Shown: one piece after another, positions 53,076 to 62,829 of the stretch
Numbering within the stretch: the first letter of the stretch is position 1
How the letters are laid out: each line of letters begins with the position of its first letter
From: Rhizobium viscosum
GTDB lineage: Bacteria; Pseudomonadota; Alphaproteobacteria; Rhizobiales; Rhizobiaceae
Length of the DNA stretch: 64,000 nt
Direction: 5' to 3'
NCBI RefSeq assembly: GCF_014873945.1
Contig: NZ_JADBEC010000001.1
Location: 2,268,501-2,332,500 of the forward strand
Notes under the pieces: generated by a model
What the model saw: only the letters and a program-made list of their open reading frames with translations
Told to the model about the DNA's origin: nothing
Database searches by the model: none
Made by a program: the position numbers and the translations under genes

Positions 53076-55343
53076 ATGAGAGACCTTTCCGGCGGTCCGC
53101 GCGTGCTGCTCAAGCGGCTGCGCGAATTGATGGCGGAGCCGCTGGAGCCGCAGGAGCGACTCGACCGGATCGTGCGCCAGATCGCCAGCAACATGGTGGC
53201 GGAGGTTTGCTCCGTTTACGTGCTGCGCGCTGATGGCGTTCTCGAGCTTTATGCGACCGAAGGCCTCAATAAGGAAGCCGTCCACCTCTCGCAGCTGAAG
53301 ATGGGACAGGGCCTCGTCGGCACCATCGCCGCATCGGCCCAGCCGCTCAATCTTTCCGACGCGCAGTCGCATCCGGCCTTCCGTTACCTGCCGGAAACGG
53401 GCGAAGAGATTTATCATTCCTTCCTTGGCGTGCCGATTCTACGTACGGGACGTTCGCTCGGCGTTCTCGTCGTGCAGAACAAGGCGAGCCGCAATTATCG
53501 CGACGAGGAGTTGGAAGCGCTCGAGACGACGGCGATGGTTCTCGCCGAGATGATCGCGACCGGCGAACTCAAGAAGATCACCAAGCCTGGCCTCGAACTC
53601 GATCTGACCCGTTCGGTCACGGTTGACGGCGATACGTATAATGACGGGATCGGCCTTGGTTACGTCGTGCTGCACGAGCCGCGCATCGTCGTCACCAATC
53701 TGCTCAACGAAGATGCGGAGAAGGAAATCCGGCGGCTGGCGGATGCTATGGGCTCCCTCCGAATCTCCATCGACGACATGCTATCGCGCCGCGATGTTTC
53801 CATGGAAGGTGAGCACCGCGAGGTGCTCGAAACCTATCGCATGTTCGCTCACGATCAGGGCTGGGTGCGCAAGCTGGAGGAAGCGATCCGCAACGGTTTG
53901 ACGGCGGAAGCGGCCGTCGAGAAAGTACAGAGCGACACCAAGGCGCGAATGATGCGCCTGACTGATCCGTATCTGCGCGAACGGATGCACGATTTCGAAG
54001 ATCTGGCTAATCGGCTGCTGCGCGTACTGACCGGTTATACCGGCCGCACGGCGGCCGAGGGCTTTCCGACCGATGCGATCATTTTGGCGCGCGCCATGGG
54101 CGCAGCGGAACTCCTCGACTATCCGCGCGCCAATGTGCGCGGCTTGGTGCTGGAGGAAGGCGCGGTGACGAGCCATGTTGTCATCGTCGCACGCGCCATG
54201 GGCATTCCGGTTATCGGCCAGGCGGCGGGTGTTGTGGCGCTTGCCGAAAATGGTGACGCCGTCATTATCGATGGCGACGAAGGGCATGTGCATATCCGGC
54301 CGATGCCGGAGCATCAGCGCTCCTATGAGGAAAAGGTCCGCTTTCGTGCCAGGCGGCAGGAGCAGTTCCGGGCGCTGCGCTCCGTCGAGCCGGTCACCCG
54401 GGACGGGCAACGCATCCAGCTTCTGATGAATGCCGGCCTGCTGGTCGACTTGCCGCAACTGGCGGAATCCGGGGCAGAGGGTATCGGCCTATTCCGCACC
54501 GAGCTGCAATTCATGATCGCCTCGACCATGCCGAAAGCGGAAGAGCAGGAGATGTTCTACCGCAATGTGCTGAAGCAGGCGGCGGGTCGTGTCGTGACTT
54601 TTCGTACGCTCGACATCGGTGGCGATAAGGTCGTTCCTTATTTCCGCGGCCACGAGGAAGAGAATCCGGCACTTGGCTGGCGGGCAATCCGCCTGTCACT
54701 TGACCGTCCGGGGTTGTTGCGCACCCAACTGCGCGCCATGCTGAAAGCTGCGGCAGGCGCCGAGCTGAAGCTGATGGTGCCGATGGTGACCGAGGTTTCT
54801 GAGCTCAGGCAGGTGCGCGAACTCCTGCAAAAGGAAGTGCAGCATCTTTCACGTTTCGGCCACGGTCTGCCGCGCAAACTGCAGTTTGGCGCGATGCTGG
54901 AAGTGCCGGCGCTGCTCTGGCAGCTCGATGAACTGATGGATGCGGTCGATTTCGTCTCGGTCGGTTCCAACGATCTCTTCCAGTTTGCCATGGCTGTTGA
55001 TCGCGGCAATGCACGGGTTTCCGAGCGCTTCGATCCGCTGGAACGGCCATTCCTGCGTATCCTGCGCGATATCGTGCGCGGCGCGGATCGCAACAAGACG
55101 CCGGTGACGCTCTGCGGCGAACTGGCAGGCAAGCCGATTTCGGCCATGGCGTTGCTCGGCGTCGGGTTCCGCTCCATCTCCATGTCGCCGGCTTCGATCG
55201 GGCCGGTCAAGGCGATGTTGCTCGGCCTCGATGCCGAGGCTCTGACGAAGGCTGTCAACGAGGCGCTGGACGACCGGAATGCGACCGTGCCGATGCGCGA
55301 GGTGCTTGCCCGCTTCGCCGAGAGCCACAATATTCCCCTTTAG
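53076..55343 (+). CDS. ptsP: phosphoenolpyruvate-protein phosphotransferase PtsP (EI-Ntr)
   Basis: 755 aa. It is the first enzyme of the nitrogen phosphotransferase chain, passing phosphate from PEP to NPr and then EIIA-Ntr. An N-terminal GAF domain (residues 15-165; glutamine sensing in the family) is followed by the phosphohistidine domain with the active His in GAVTSHVVIVARAMGIPVIG. The PEP-binding barrel carries EGIGLFRTELQFM and PVTLCGELAGKPISAMALLG, including the catalytic Cys. It regulates potassium transport and polyhydroxybutyrate in rhizobia. Confidence 0.95.
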   Translation: MRDLSGGPRVLLKRLRELMAEPLEPQERLDRIVRQIASNMVAEVCSVYVLRADGVLELYATEGLNKEAVHLSQLKMGQGLVGTIAASAQPLNLSDAQSHPAFRYLPETGEEIYHSFLGVPILRTGRSLGVLVVQNKASRNYRDEELEALETTAMVLAEMIATGELKKITKPGLELDLTRSVTVDGDTYNDGIGLGYVVLHEPRIVVTNLLNEDAEKEIRRLADAMGSLRISIDDMLSRRDVSMEGEHREVLETYRMFAHDQGWVRKLEEAIRNGLTAEAAVEKVQSDTKARMMRLTDPYLRERMHDFEDLANRLLRVLTGYTGRTAAEGFPTDAIILARAMGAAELLDYPRANVRGLVLEEGAVTSHVVIVARAMGIPVIGQAAGVVALAENGDAVIIDGDEGHVHIRPMPEHQRSYEEKVRFRARRQEQFRALRSVEPVTRDGQRIQLLMNAGLLVDLPQLAESGAEGIGLFRTELQFMIASTMPKAEEQEMFYRNVLKQAAGRVVTFRTLDIGGDKVVPYFRGHEEENPALGWRAIRLSLDRPGLLRTQLRAMLKAAAGAELKLMVPMVTEVSELRQVRELLQKEVQHLSRFGHGLPRKLQFGAMLEVPALLWQLDELMDAVDFVSVGSNDLFQFAMAVDRGNARVSERFDPLERPFLRILRDIVRGADRNKTPVTLCGELAGKPISAMALLGVGFRSISMSPASIGPVKAMLLGLDAEALTKAVNEALDDRNATVPMREVLARFAESHNIPL

Positions 55344-55371
55344 TCATATATAACAAGAATTGGAGTAAGGG

Positions 55372-56451
55372 GTGGCGAAGCTTCCCATTGAAAAAATGCG
55401 CGAGCTTGAGCGTCGCTTCGGCGAGATCGAAGCGCGCATGTCGGTCGGCCCTTCGGCCGATGTCTATGTAAAGCTCGCGTCCGAATACTCAGAACTGCAG
55501 CCGGTCGTGACCAAGATCCGCTCCTATCAGAAGGCTGTCGGCGAGCTTGCCGATCTGGAGGTGCTGATCGAGGACAAGTCCGTCGACCGCGACATGCGTG
55601 AGCTTGCCGAACTCGAGCTGCCTGACGTGAAAGAGCGGATCGAGGCGCTGGAGAACGAAATCCAGATCCTGCTGCTGCCGAAGGATGCGGCCGACGAGAA
55701 GAGCGCGATCCTGGAAATCCGCGCGGGCACCGGCGGCAATGAGGCGGCCCTTTTCGCCGGCGACCTTTTCCGCATGTATGAGCGCTATGCGTCAACGCAC
55801 GGATGGAAGGTGGAAGTGCTCTCGTCGAGCGAAGGTGAAGCCGGCGGCTATAAGGAAATCATCGCGACGATCACCGGCAAGGGGGTCTTTGCCAAGCTGA
55901 AATTCGAATCCGGCGTACACCGTGTACAGCGCGTACCGGAGACGGAAGCAGGGGGACGTATTCACACCTCGGCCGCGACGGTTGCCGTTCTTCCCGAAGC
56001 GGAGGAGATCGATATCGATATCCGGCCGGAAGATATACGCATCGATACGATGCGCTCCTCGGGTGCGGGCGGCCAGCACGTCAATACAACGGACTCGGCG
56101 GTGCGCATCACCCACCTGCCGACGGGCATCGTTGTGACCAGCTCGGAAAAATCGCAGCATCAGAACCGCGCCAAGGCCATGCAAGTGCTTCGCTCGCGTC
56201 TCTACGATGCCGAGCGGCAGAGGGCCGATAGCGAACGTTCGGCCGATCGAAAAAGTCAGGTCGGCTCCGGCGACCGCTCGGAGCGCATCCGCACCTACAA
56301 TTTTCCGCAGGGGCGTGTGACCGACCATCGCATCAATCTGACGCTTTATAAACTCGACCGGATGATGATCGGCGAGATCGACGAAGTGGTGGATGCGCTG
56401 CTCGCCGACTACCAGGCGAGTCAGCTCGCGCAGCTTGGCGAACAGCAATGA
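55372..56451 (+). CDS. prfA: peptide chain release factor 1
   Basis: 359 aa starting at the GTG at 55372 behind GGAG. It reads UAA and UAG. The catalytic GGQ is in [20 protein letters not shown]; the codon-reading PxT motif is within the [22 protein letters not shown] region ([10 protein letters not shown]). The next gene, prmC, overlaps it by 4 nt and modifies the GGQ glutamine. Confidence 0.96.
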   Translation: MAKLPIEKMRELERRFGEIEARMSVGPSADVYVKLASEYSELQPVVTKIRSYQKAVGELADLEVLIEDKSVDRDMRELAELELPDVKERIEALENEIQILLLPKDAADEKSAILEIRAGTGGNEAALFAGDLFRMYERYASTHGWKVEVLSSSEGEAGGYKEIIATITGKGVFAKLKFESGVHRVQRVPETEAGGRIHTSAATVAVLPEAEEIDIDIRPEDIRIDTMRSSGAGGQHVNTTDSAVRITHLPTGIVVTSSEKSQHQNRAKAMQVLRSRLYDAERQRADSERSADRKSQVGSGDRSERIRTYNFPQGRVTDHRINLTLYKLDRMMIGEIDEVVDALLADYQASQLAQLGEQQ

Positions 56452-57317
56452 CCGCATCTGGGCCGACGGTTTCCGAAATGCTCGCCGAGGCCCGGCGCCG
56501 TTTCACGGAAGCCGGCATTGCCGATCCGCAGACCGATGCGCGGCTGCTGATTTCAGGATTGTTGAAACTTTCGCCGACCGAGATGCTGACCGCCAGCCGT
56601 GACGTGGTTTCGGAAGAGCAGGCAGGAACCATCGGTCGGGCGATCGAAAGGCGGTTGAAACACGAGCCGGTGCATCGCATTCTCGGAGAGCGGGAATTCT
56701 ACGGTCTGCCGCTTTCGTTGTCCGCCGGCACGCTGGAGCCGCGGCCCGATACGGAAATTCTCGTCGATACGATCATTCCTTATCTGCGTGACCTTGCAAA
56801 AACAGAAAGCAATCTCCACATCCTGGACATAGGAACCGGGACCGGAGCGATTTGCCTTGCGCTCCTCAGTGAATGCCCGGAAGCATCAGCCATCGGTAGT
56901 GACATTTCGACCGATGCACTTGAGACGGCAAGATCAAACGCAGAGAGAAACGGATTGCAGGATCGATTCACGACCATTCGATCGAACTGGTTCGAGAACA
57001 TCCATGGGGCGTTTCATGTGGTTGTCTCAAATCCGCCCTATATTGCTTCCAATGTCATTCACGATCTCGCTCCCGAAGTGACGAAATTTGATCCGGCTGC
57101 AGCTCTGGACGGCGGCCCGGATGGGCTTGACGCCTACAAAGCCATAGCAAAGGATGTGGGAAGGTTCGTACGGCCAAATGGAATCGTCGGACTGGAAATC
57201 GGCTATGATCAACGAAACGACGTGACGGCGATCTTCGAAGCGGAAGGCTTCAAGTGTCTCAAATCCGTGAAAGACTATGGCCAGAATGATAGAGTGCTCG
57301 TGTTCTCGCTGGCATGA
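56448..57317 (+). CDS. prmC: release factor glutamine methyltransferase
   Basis: 289 aa; starts at the ATG overlapping the prfA stop. It methylates the GGQ glutamine of RF1 and RF2. The catalytic NPPY motif is in [12 protein letters not shown] and SAM motif I is [15 protein letters not shown]. The 3' half (from about 56800) uses more AGA, TCA and AAA codons and is less GC-rich than the 5' half, and this continues into the intergenic region; see findings. Confidence 0.95.
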   Translation: MTASGPTVSEMLAEARRRFTEAGIADPQTDARLLISGLLKLSPTEMLTASRDVVSEEQAGTIGRAIERRLKHEPVHRILGEREFYGLPLSLSAGTLEPRPDTEILVDTIIPYLRDLAKTESNLHILDIGTGTGAICLALLSECPEASAIGSDISTDALETARSNAERNGLQDRFTTIRSNWFENIHGAFHVVVSNPPYIASNVIHDLAPEVTKFDPAAALDGGPDGLDAYKAIAKDVGRFVRPNGIVGLEIGYDQRNDVTAIFEAEGFKCLKSVKDYGQNDRVLVFSLA

Positions 57318-57662
57318 CCGGCGACAAATTGCAGCATCTAACTGGACTTTATTGCTATTGCGAAGAAAAGGCTTGGATTTCCCGAGGAAGCAATATAGGT
57401 TGCCCTCACGCGTTGGGCGCATAGGAATGAACGAGATTCGTTCGGTACTTGCTCGGCCTCGGGGGTCTGCTCTTTTAAACGAGAGTTTCAAAGGTTGAAC
57501 ACGACCCAATGCGTGAATCAGTCAAACTGACTTGAAGACAAGCGGCAGGTCGGCGCGAAGGCGCACTATGCTTGCGGCACGAAGGCCCTGATCCGGATGG
57601 ACCGGTCTTGGCGGTTGGTGCCATGTATCCAATCACAAACAGAGAATTCAGGTGAACGATCG
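57318..57662. other. intergenic region upstream of the DUF4167 gene
   Basis: No gene is supported in 345 bp. A possible promoter, CTTGGA (57372-57377) and TATAGG (57394-57399) with 16-bp spacing, faces the DUF4167 gene. Sequence is less GC-rich than the coding neighbours. Confidence 0.45.
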
Positions 57663-58358
57663 ATGAGGCCAGGACAGCAGAACAAGCGCGGTCGAGGGCG
57701 TGGTAATAACAACAACAATAACAATGGCGGCGGTGGAAACAACAACAACAATTTCAACCGCAAGGGCGGGAACCCGCTGACCCGGACCTATGACAGTTCC
57801 GGCCCCGATGTGAAAATCCGCGGCACTGCCCAGCACATAGCTGAAAAATATGCGCAGCTCGCCCGTGACGCCCAGAGTTCCGGCGACCGCGTCATAGCTG
57901 AGAATTACCTGCAGCACGCCGAACACTATAACCGCATCATTGCTGCCGCACAGGCGCAGATGCAGGAACGCTTTCAGCGCGACGACCGCAACGATTATAA
58001 TGATCGTGACAACGTGGACCGTGACGGCGACGAACTGGATACGGCTGACGATGTCGTCATCGTTCAGCCGCCCCACCAGCAGCAGCGCGAACAGCAGCAG
58101 GCGGCTCCGGTAGCGGCGCCGGTGCAGCAGGCGGAAGCGATTGATGGAACCGGCCCGCAGCCGGAAATCGAAGGCATTCCCGCCGAAGTCGCGATGGAAG
58201 ACGAAGGCTCTGCTGCGCCGCAGCGCGAGCGTCAACCCCGTCGTCGCAATGCTGGCAGCCGTCCGCGCCGTCCACGCCGCGGCGCTGAAGGTGAGGCGGC
58301 CGGTGAGGACGGTGCTTCCGCCGACGCGCCGGTTCTGGCTGAAGCTGCTTCCGAATAA
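57663..58358 (+). CDS. DUF4167 domain protein, Asn-rich
   Basis: 231 aa from the ATG at 57663. MRPGQQNKRGRGRGNNNNNN leads into an asparagine-rich low-complexity segment. The DUF4167 core follows, LTRTYDSSGPDVKIRGTAQH and YAQLARDAQSSGDRVIAENY. The C-terminal half is Gln/Pro/Ala-rich and ends in an Arg-rich stretch. It is an alphaproteobacterial family with probable RNA-binding composition, role unknown. A terminator lies 22 bp downstream. Confidence 0.9.
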   Translation: MRPGQQNKRGRGRGNNNNNNNGGGGNNNNNFNRKGGNPLTRTYDSSGPDVKIRGTAQHIAEKYAQLARDAQSSGDRVIAENYLQHAEHYNRIIAAAQAQMQERFQRDDRNDYNDRDNVDRDGDELDTADDVVIVQPPHQQQREQQQAAPVAAPVQQAEAIDGTGPQPEIEGIPAEVAMEDEGSAAPQRERQPRRRNAGSRPRRPRRGAEGEAAGEDGASADAPVLAEAASE

Positions 58359-58380
58359 GCCTGCTTCAATCGTAGAATTT

Positions 58381-58412
58381 GAAAGGCCGCCTTTCCGGGC
58401 GGCCTTTCTTTT
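58381..58412 (+). terminator. intrinsic terminator after the DUF4167 gene
   Basis: GAAAGGCCGCC-TTTCCG-GGCGGCCTTTC, a perfect 11-bp stem, followed by TTTT. It lies 22 bp past the stop codon. Confidence 0.9.
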
Positions 58413-58548
58413 GCCGGCGCCTGCTGCTTTCAGTTGCTGCGGCTATTGCCAGGGCGTGTTTACACGCGAATTTACAGTAACGTACTTCCAGATTGAGCCT
58501 CCGAGGCATTCACTCCAGGGCACCTGTCGGGACCGGAGGAACGCCGTC

Positions 58549-59955
58549 ATGAAGTATCTCGTGTTCGTGTGCATGCTGCTGGTCGCTGCCTCCGCCCATG
58601 GTGTGGAGAAGGCAGCGCAGCAAGTTTTCGACAATGAGATCGAGCGGAAGGCCGTCCAGGCCGTCGTATGGGGAATTCCTGCCGTCAATTACGACCTGAT
58701 GCGCCAGGAGATGCTGACCAAGACATCGGGCAAGGTCGGGCAGGTCATCTATTGGGGCCGGCCACTGGATTGGAAGAACCAGACGCTGACGCCCAATCCC
58801 GATGCCCTCTATTTCATGGCTTTCTTCACCACGAGGGATGGTCCCGTTGTTCTCGACCTGCCGGCCGCAGAGAGCGGCGCTTCTTTCAACGGCAACATCG
58901 TCAATGCCTGGCAACTGCCGCTCGAGGATGCCGGCTTGCTCGGAATCGATAAAGGCAAGGGCGGAAAATTCGTAATCCTGCCGCCGGACTACAAGGACAA
59001 GCTGCCGGATGGTTTCATTCCGCTGCAGTCGGAGATCTACGGCGGCTACATGCTCTTCCGTTCAAACCTGAAGAGCCACAGCGACACCGACGTGCAGGCT
59101 TCGATCGACTATGGCAAGAAGCTGAAGATCTACCCTCTCTCCGTTGCCGGCAATCCGCCGGAGACCATTTTTGCTGATGTCAAAAACATCCTCTTTGATT
59201 CCACCATCAAATGGGATGAGAGCTTCTTCGACAATCTGAACCGCGTCATTCAGGAGGAGCCGTGGATTGTCCGTGACCGCGTGATGATCGATCAGTTGAA
59301 ATCGATCGGCATCGAAAAGGACAAGCCCTTCAAGCCGGACCGGCATGTGCAGTCCCTCCTGACCAAAGGCGTCAAGGAAGCGCAGGCGCTTCTGGAGGCG
59401 AAATACGATGCCGGGCTTCCTCCATTTTTCACCGAGAAAAGCCGCTGGACCTTCCCGGCTTACCCCGATCTCATCAAGGCTTCGCAGTCCAATTTCGATG
59501 AACCCGATGCCTATCCCGTCGATCATCGCGGTGTTGCCTACAGCTATGCCTATATCGGCATCAAGCGGCTGGGCGCAGGCCAATTCTATTCGATCTCGAT
59601 CCGCGACAAGGACGGGAATAATTTTGACGGTGGCAAGACCTATCGCCTCAACGTTCCGCCAAATGTGCCTGTCGAGCAGTACTGGTCGGTGACGGCCTAT
59701 GACCGGCAGACGCATGCGCTGATCAAGAACGTTTCGCGTGCGAGCCGCTCATCGCAGATTTCTGAGCTTGTCAAGAACGAGGATGGTTCCATCGACCTCT
59801 ATTTCGGGCCAAGTGCGCCGAGGGGCAAGGAGGCCAATTGGGTACCGACCGATCCCAAGCGGAAGTTCGAGCTGATGTTTCGCGCTTATGGTCCAACCAA
59901 GGACTTCTTTGACAAGAAATGGGTGCTGCCGGATGTCGCATTGATGCGCAAGTAG
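58549..59955 (+). CDS. exported DUF1254 protein
   Basis: 468 aa from the ATG at 58549 behind GGAGGA. A signal peptide (MKYLVFVCMLLVAASAHG) is followed by the DUF1254 domain (YWGRPLDWKNQTLTPNPDAL and VVLDLPAAE) and the linked DUF1214 region near the C-terminus (YRLNVPPNVPVEQYWSVTAY). Function of the family is unknown. It stands alone between the DUF4167 terminator and clpB. Confidence 0.9.
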   Translation: MKYLVFVCMLLVAASAHGVEKAAQQVFDNEIERKAVQAVVWGIPAVNYDLMRQEMLTKTSGKVGQVIYWGRPLDWKNQTLTPNPDALYFMAFFTTRDGPVVLDLPAAESGASFNGNIVNAWQLPLEDAGLLGIDKGKGGKFVILPPDYKDKLPDGFIPLQSEIYGGYMLFRSNLKSHSDTDVQASIDYGKKLKIYPLSVAGNPPETIFADVKNILFDSTIKWDESFFDNLNRVIQEEPWIVRDRVMIDQLKSIGIEKDKPFKPDRHVQSLLTKGVKEAQALLEAKYDAGLPPFFTEKSRWTFPAYPDLIKASQSNFDEPDAYPVDHRGVAYSYAYIGIKRLGAGQFYSISIRDKDGNNFDGGKTYRLNVPPNVPVEQYWSVTAYDRQTHALIKNVSRASRSSQISELVKNEDGSIDLYFGPSAPRGKEANWVPTDPKRKFELMFRAYGPTKDFFDKKWVLPDVALMRK

Positions 59956-60080
59956 GGGCGCGAGGGATAGGTGTCCGGGGGTGACAGTTTTCCCGTGTGT
60001 TCCCCCTTTAAACTCCTGGGATTCTCCACCATATCCTGCCCATGTTGTTTGCCGCAAATCTTAACCGCGACAAACAGGGG

Positions 60081-60106
60081 CTTGCCTTTTAAGGGAGCTC
60101 AATCTC
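60081..60106 (+). promoter_or_regulatory. possible RpoH-type promoter of clpB
   Basis: CTTG at 60081-60084 followed after 15 bases by CAATCT. Alphaproteobacterial heat-shock promoters have CTTG and a C-rich -10 at about 17 bp. The fit is partial, but clpB is a standard RpoH target and lies 52 bp downstream. Confidence 0.25.
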
Positions 60107-60157
60107 AATCATCGGTCTGTGCCTTATGAAGGGCAGGGCGATTCATGGAGGTAACGT

Positions 60158-62761
60158 ATGAATATCGAAAAATACTCCGAGCGGGTGCGCGGTTTCGTTC
60201 AGTCCGCACAGACCTATGCGCTTGCGCAAGGGCACCAGCAATTCACCGCAGAACATGTGCTCAAAGTCCTGCTCGATGACGATCAGGGCATGGCTGCTTC
60301 GCTAATTGAGCGCGCTGGCGGCGATGCAAAGGCCGCGCGGCTTGCCAATGATGCCGCACTTGCCAAGCTGCCGAAAATTTCCGGCGGTAACGGCAACATC
60401 TATCTCGCCCAGCCGCTCGCCAAGGTCTTTTCCACTGCCGAAGAGGCCGCGAAGAAAGCCGGCGACAGCTTCGTGACGGTCGAGCGTCTGCTGCAGGCAC
60501 TGGCGATCGAAACCTCTGCCTCGACCTATCAGTCGCTGAAGAATGCCGGTGTGACCGCACAGGCACTCAACCAGGTCATCAACGAGATCCGCAAGGGCCG
60601 CACCGCCGATACGGCGAGCGCCGAACAAGGCTTCGACAGTTTGAAGAAATATGCTCGCGACCTGACGAGCGAAGCCCGCGAAGGCAAGCTTGACCCGGTT
60701 ATCGGCCGCGATGACGAAATTCGCCGCACAATCCAAGTTCTCTCGCGTCGCACCAAGAACAATCCCGTCCTGATCGGTGAGCCGGGCGTTGGTAAAACGG
60801 CAATCGTCGAAGGCCTTGCGCTGCGCATCGTCAATGGCGACGTGCCGGAGAGCCTGAAGGACAAGAAGCTGATGGCGCTCGACATGGGTGCCCTGATTGC
60901 CGGTGCGAAATTCCGCGGCGAGTTCGAAGAGCGCTTGAAGGCTGTGCTGAACGAGGTTCAGTCGGAGAATGGCGAGATCATCCTCTTCATCGACGAAATG
61001 CACACGCTTGTTGGCGCCGGCAAGGCGGACGGGGCAATGGATGCCTCCAATCTGTTGAAGCCTGCTCTTGCCCGTGGCGAGCTGCATTGCGTCGGCGCAA
61101 CGACGCTCGATGAATACCGCAAACATGTCGAGAAGGATCCGGCCCTTGCCCGCCGCTTCCAGCCGGTCATGGTTGAAGAGCCGACGGTCGAGGATACGAT
61201 TTCGATCCTGCGCGGCCTGAAGGAAAAGTATGAGCAGCATCACAAAGTGCGCATCGCCGATGCCGCGCTGGTTGCCGCTGCGACCCTTTCGAACCGCTAC
61301 ATCACCGACCGTTTCCTGCCGGACAAGGCGATCGATTTGATGGACGAGGCGGCTGCCCGCCTTCGCATGCAGGTGGACTCCAAGCCGGAGGAGCTCGACG
61401 AGCTCGACCGCCGTATCATCCAGCTGAAGATCGAACGCGAGGCGCTGAAGAAGGAAACCGACGTGGCTTCCGCCGATCGGCTGAAGCGGCTGGAAGGCGA
61501 GCTTACCTCGCTCGAGGAAGAAGCCGACGCACTGACGGCCCGCTGGCAGGCGGAAAAGCAGAAGCTCGGCCTTGCCGCTGACCTTAAGAAGCAGCTCGAC
61601 GATGCCCGCAACGAACTGGCAATCGCCCAGCGCAAGGGTGAATTCCAGCGTGCCGGCGAGCTCGCCTATGGCGTGATCCCCGGTCTCGAAAAACAGCTCA
61701 CTGAGGCTGAAAGCAAGGAAGACAACAGCCGCAACGCGATGGTGCAGGAGGTCGTGATCCCTGACAATATCGCCCATGTCGTTTCCCGCTGGACCGGCAT
61801 TCCCGTTGACAAGATGTTGGAGGGTGAACGTGACAAGCTGCTCCGGATGGAAGACGAGCTGGCGAAGTCGGTGATCGGCCAAGGCGATGCGGTTCAGGCC
61901 GTATCCCGCGCCGTGCGCCGGGCCCGCGCAGGCCTTCAGGATCCGAACCGGCCGATCGGCTCGTTCATCTTCCTCGGCCCGACCGGTGTCGGCAAGACCG
62001 AGCTCACCAAGGCGCTCGCCCGCTTCCTCTTCGATGATGAGACGGCGATGGTGCGCATGGATATGTCCGAGTACATGGAGAAGCACTCCGTTGCCCGGCT
62101 GATCGGTGCGCCTCCCGGCTATGTCGGCTATGACGAAGGTGGTGCGCTGACGGAAGCGGTCCGTCGCCGGCCCTATCAGGTCGTTCTGTTCGACGAGATC
62201 GAGAAGGCGCATCCTGACGTCTTCAACGTCTTGCTGCAGGTCCTAGACGATGGTCGCCTGACCGATGGTCAGGGCCGGACGGTCGATTTCCGTAACACGA
62301 TGATCATCATGACCTCGAACCTCGGTGCCGAATACCTCACGCAGCTGCGCGAGGGCGAGGACAGCGAGACTGTTCGCGAGCAGGTCATGGATGTTGTTCG
62401 CGGTCACTTCCGGCCGGAATTCCTGAACCGTATCGATGAGATCATCCTCTTCCATCGCCTCAAGCGCGAGGAGATGGGCGCGATCGTCGATATCCAGCTG
62501 AAGCGGCTGATCTCGTTGCTGTCCGAGCGCAAGATCACACTCGACCTCGATGAGGATGCCCGCAATTGGCTGGCGAATAAGGGATACGATCCGGTCTACG
62601 GGGCTCGTCCGCTGAAGAGGGTGATCCAGAAGTTCGTCCAGGATCCGCTCGCCGAGCAGATCCTTTCGGGTCAGGTGCCGGATGGATCGACGGTGAAGAT
62701 CACCAGCGGCTCAGATCGGTTGCTGTTCCGGTCGAAACAGTCGGTCAGCGAAGCGGCGTAA
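60158..62761 (+). CDS. clpB: ATP-dependent disaggregase ClpB
   Basis: 867 aa Hsp100 chaperone that solubilises aggregates with DnaK. It shows the Clp N domain, AAA+ domain 1 with Walker [18 protein letters not shown] and the coiled-coil middle domain (residues about 410-530; [12 protein letters not shown] closes it). AAA+ domain 2 follows with [17 protein letters not shown] and the sensor-2 [18 protein letters not shown]. The middle domain separates ClpB from ClpA and ClpC. The terminator at 62782 follows. Confidence 0.97.
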   Translation: MNIEKYSERVRGFVQSAQTYALAQGHQQFTAEHVLKVLLDDDQGMAASLIERAGGDAKAARLANDAALAKLPKISGGNGNIYLAQPLAKVFSTAEEAAKKAGDSFVTVERLLQALAIETSASTYQSLKNAGVTAQALNQVINEIRKGRTADTASAEQGFDSLKKYARDLTSEAREGKLDPVIGRDDEIRRTIQVLSRRTKNNPVLIGEPGVGKTAIVEGLALRIVNGDVPESLKDKKLMALDMGALIAGAKFRGEFEERLKAVLNEVQSENGEIILFIDEMHTLVGAGKADGAMDASNLLKPALARGELHCVGATTLDEYRKHVEKDPALARRFQPVMVEEPTVEDTISILRGLKEKYEQHHKVRIADAALVAAATLSNRYITDRFLPDKAIDLMDEAAARLRMQVDSKPEELDELDRRIIQLKIEREALKKETDVASADRLKRLEGELTSLEEEADALTARWQAEKQKLGLAADLKKQLDDARNELAIAQRKGEFQRAGELAYGVIPGLEKQLTEAESKEDNSRNAMVQEVVIPDNIAHVVSRWTGIPVDKMLEGERDKLLRMEDELAKSVIGQGDAVQAVSRAVRRARAGLQDPNRPIGSFIFLGPTGVGKTELTKALARFLFDDETAMVRMDMSEYMEKHSVARLIGAPPGYVGYDEGGALTEAVRRRPYQVVLFDEIEKAHPDVFNVLLQVLDDGRLTDGQGRTVDFRNTMIIMTSNLGAEYLTQLREGEDSETVREQVMDVVRGHFRPEFLNRIDEIILFHRLKREEMGAIVDIQLKRLISLLSERKITLDLDEDARNWLANKGYDPVYGARPLKRVIQKFVQDPLAEQILSGQVPDGSTVKITSGSDRLLFRSKQSVSEAA

Positions 62762-62781
62762 GGTTGCGCAGATGAGAATTG

Positions 62782-62810
62782 AAATTGGCGGCCCTTGGGC
62801 CGCCAATTTT
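62782..62810. terminator. bidirectional terminator between clpB and the M23 gene
   Basis: AAATTGGCGGC-CCTTGGG-CCGCCAATTT forms a long stem whose A-rich left and T-rich right arms suit termination from both converging genes. It lies 20 bp after the clpB stop and 20 bp before the M23 stop. Confidence 0.85.
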
Positions 62811-62829
62811 GTTTCCGCAGAAGGGGGAA

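Noticed and set aside
60302..62212. Long minus-strand ORF opposite clpB
   Set aside because: Shadow of strong GC codon bias in clpB; no motif and no start signal.
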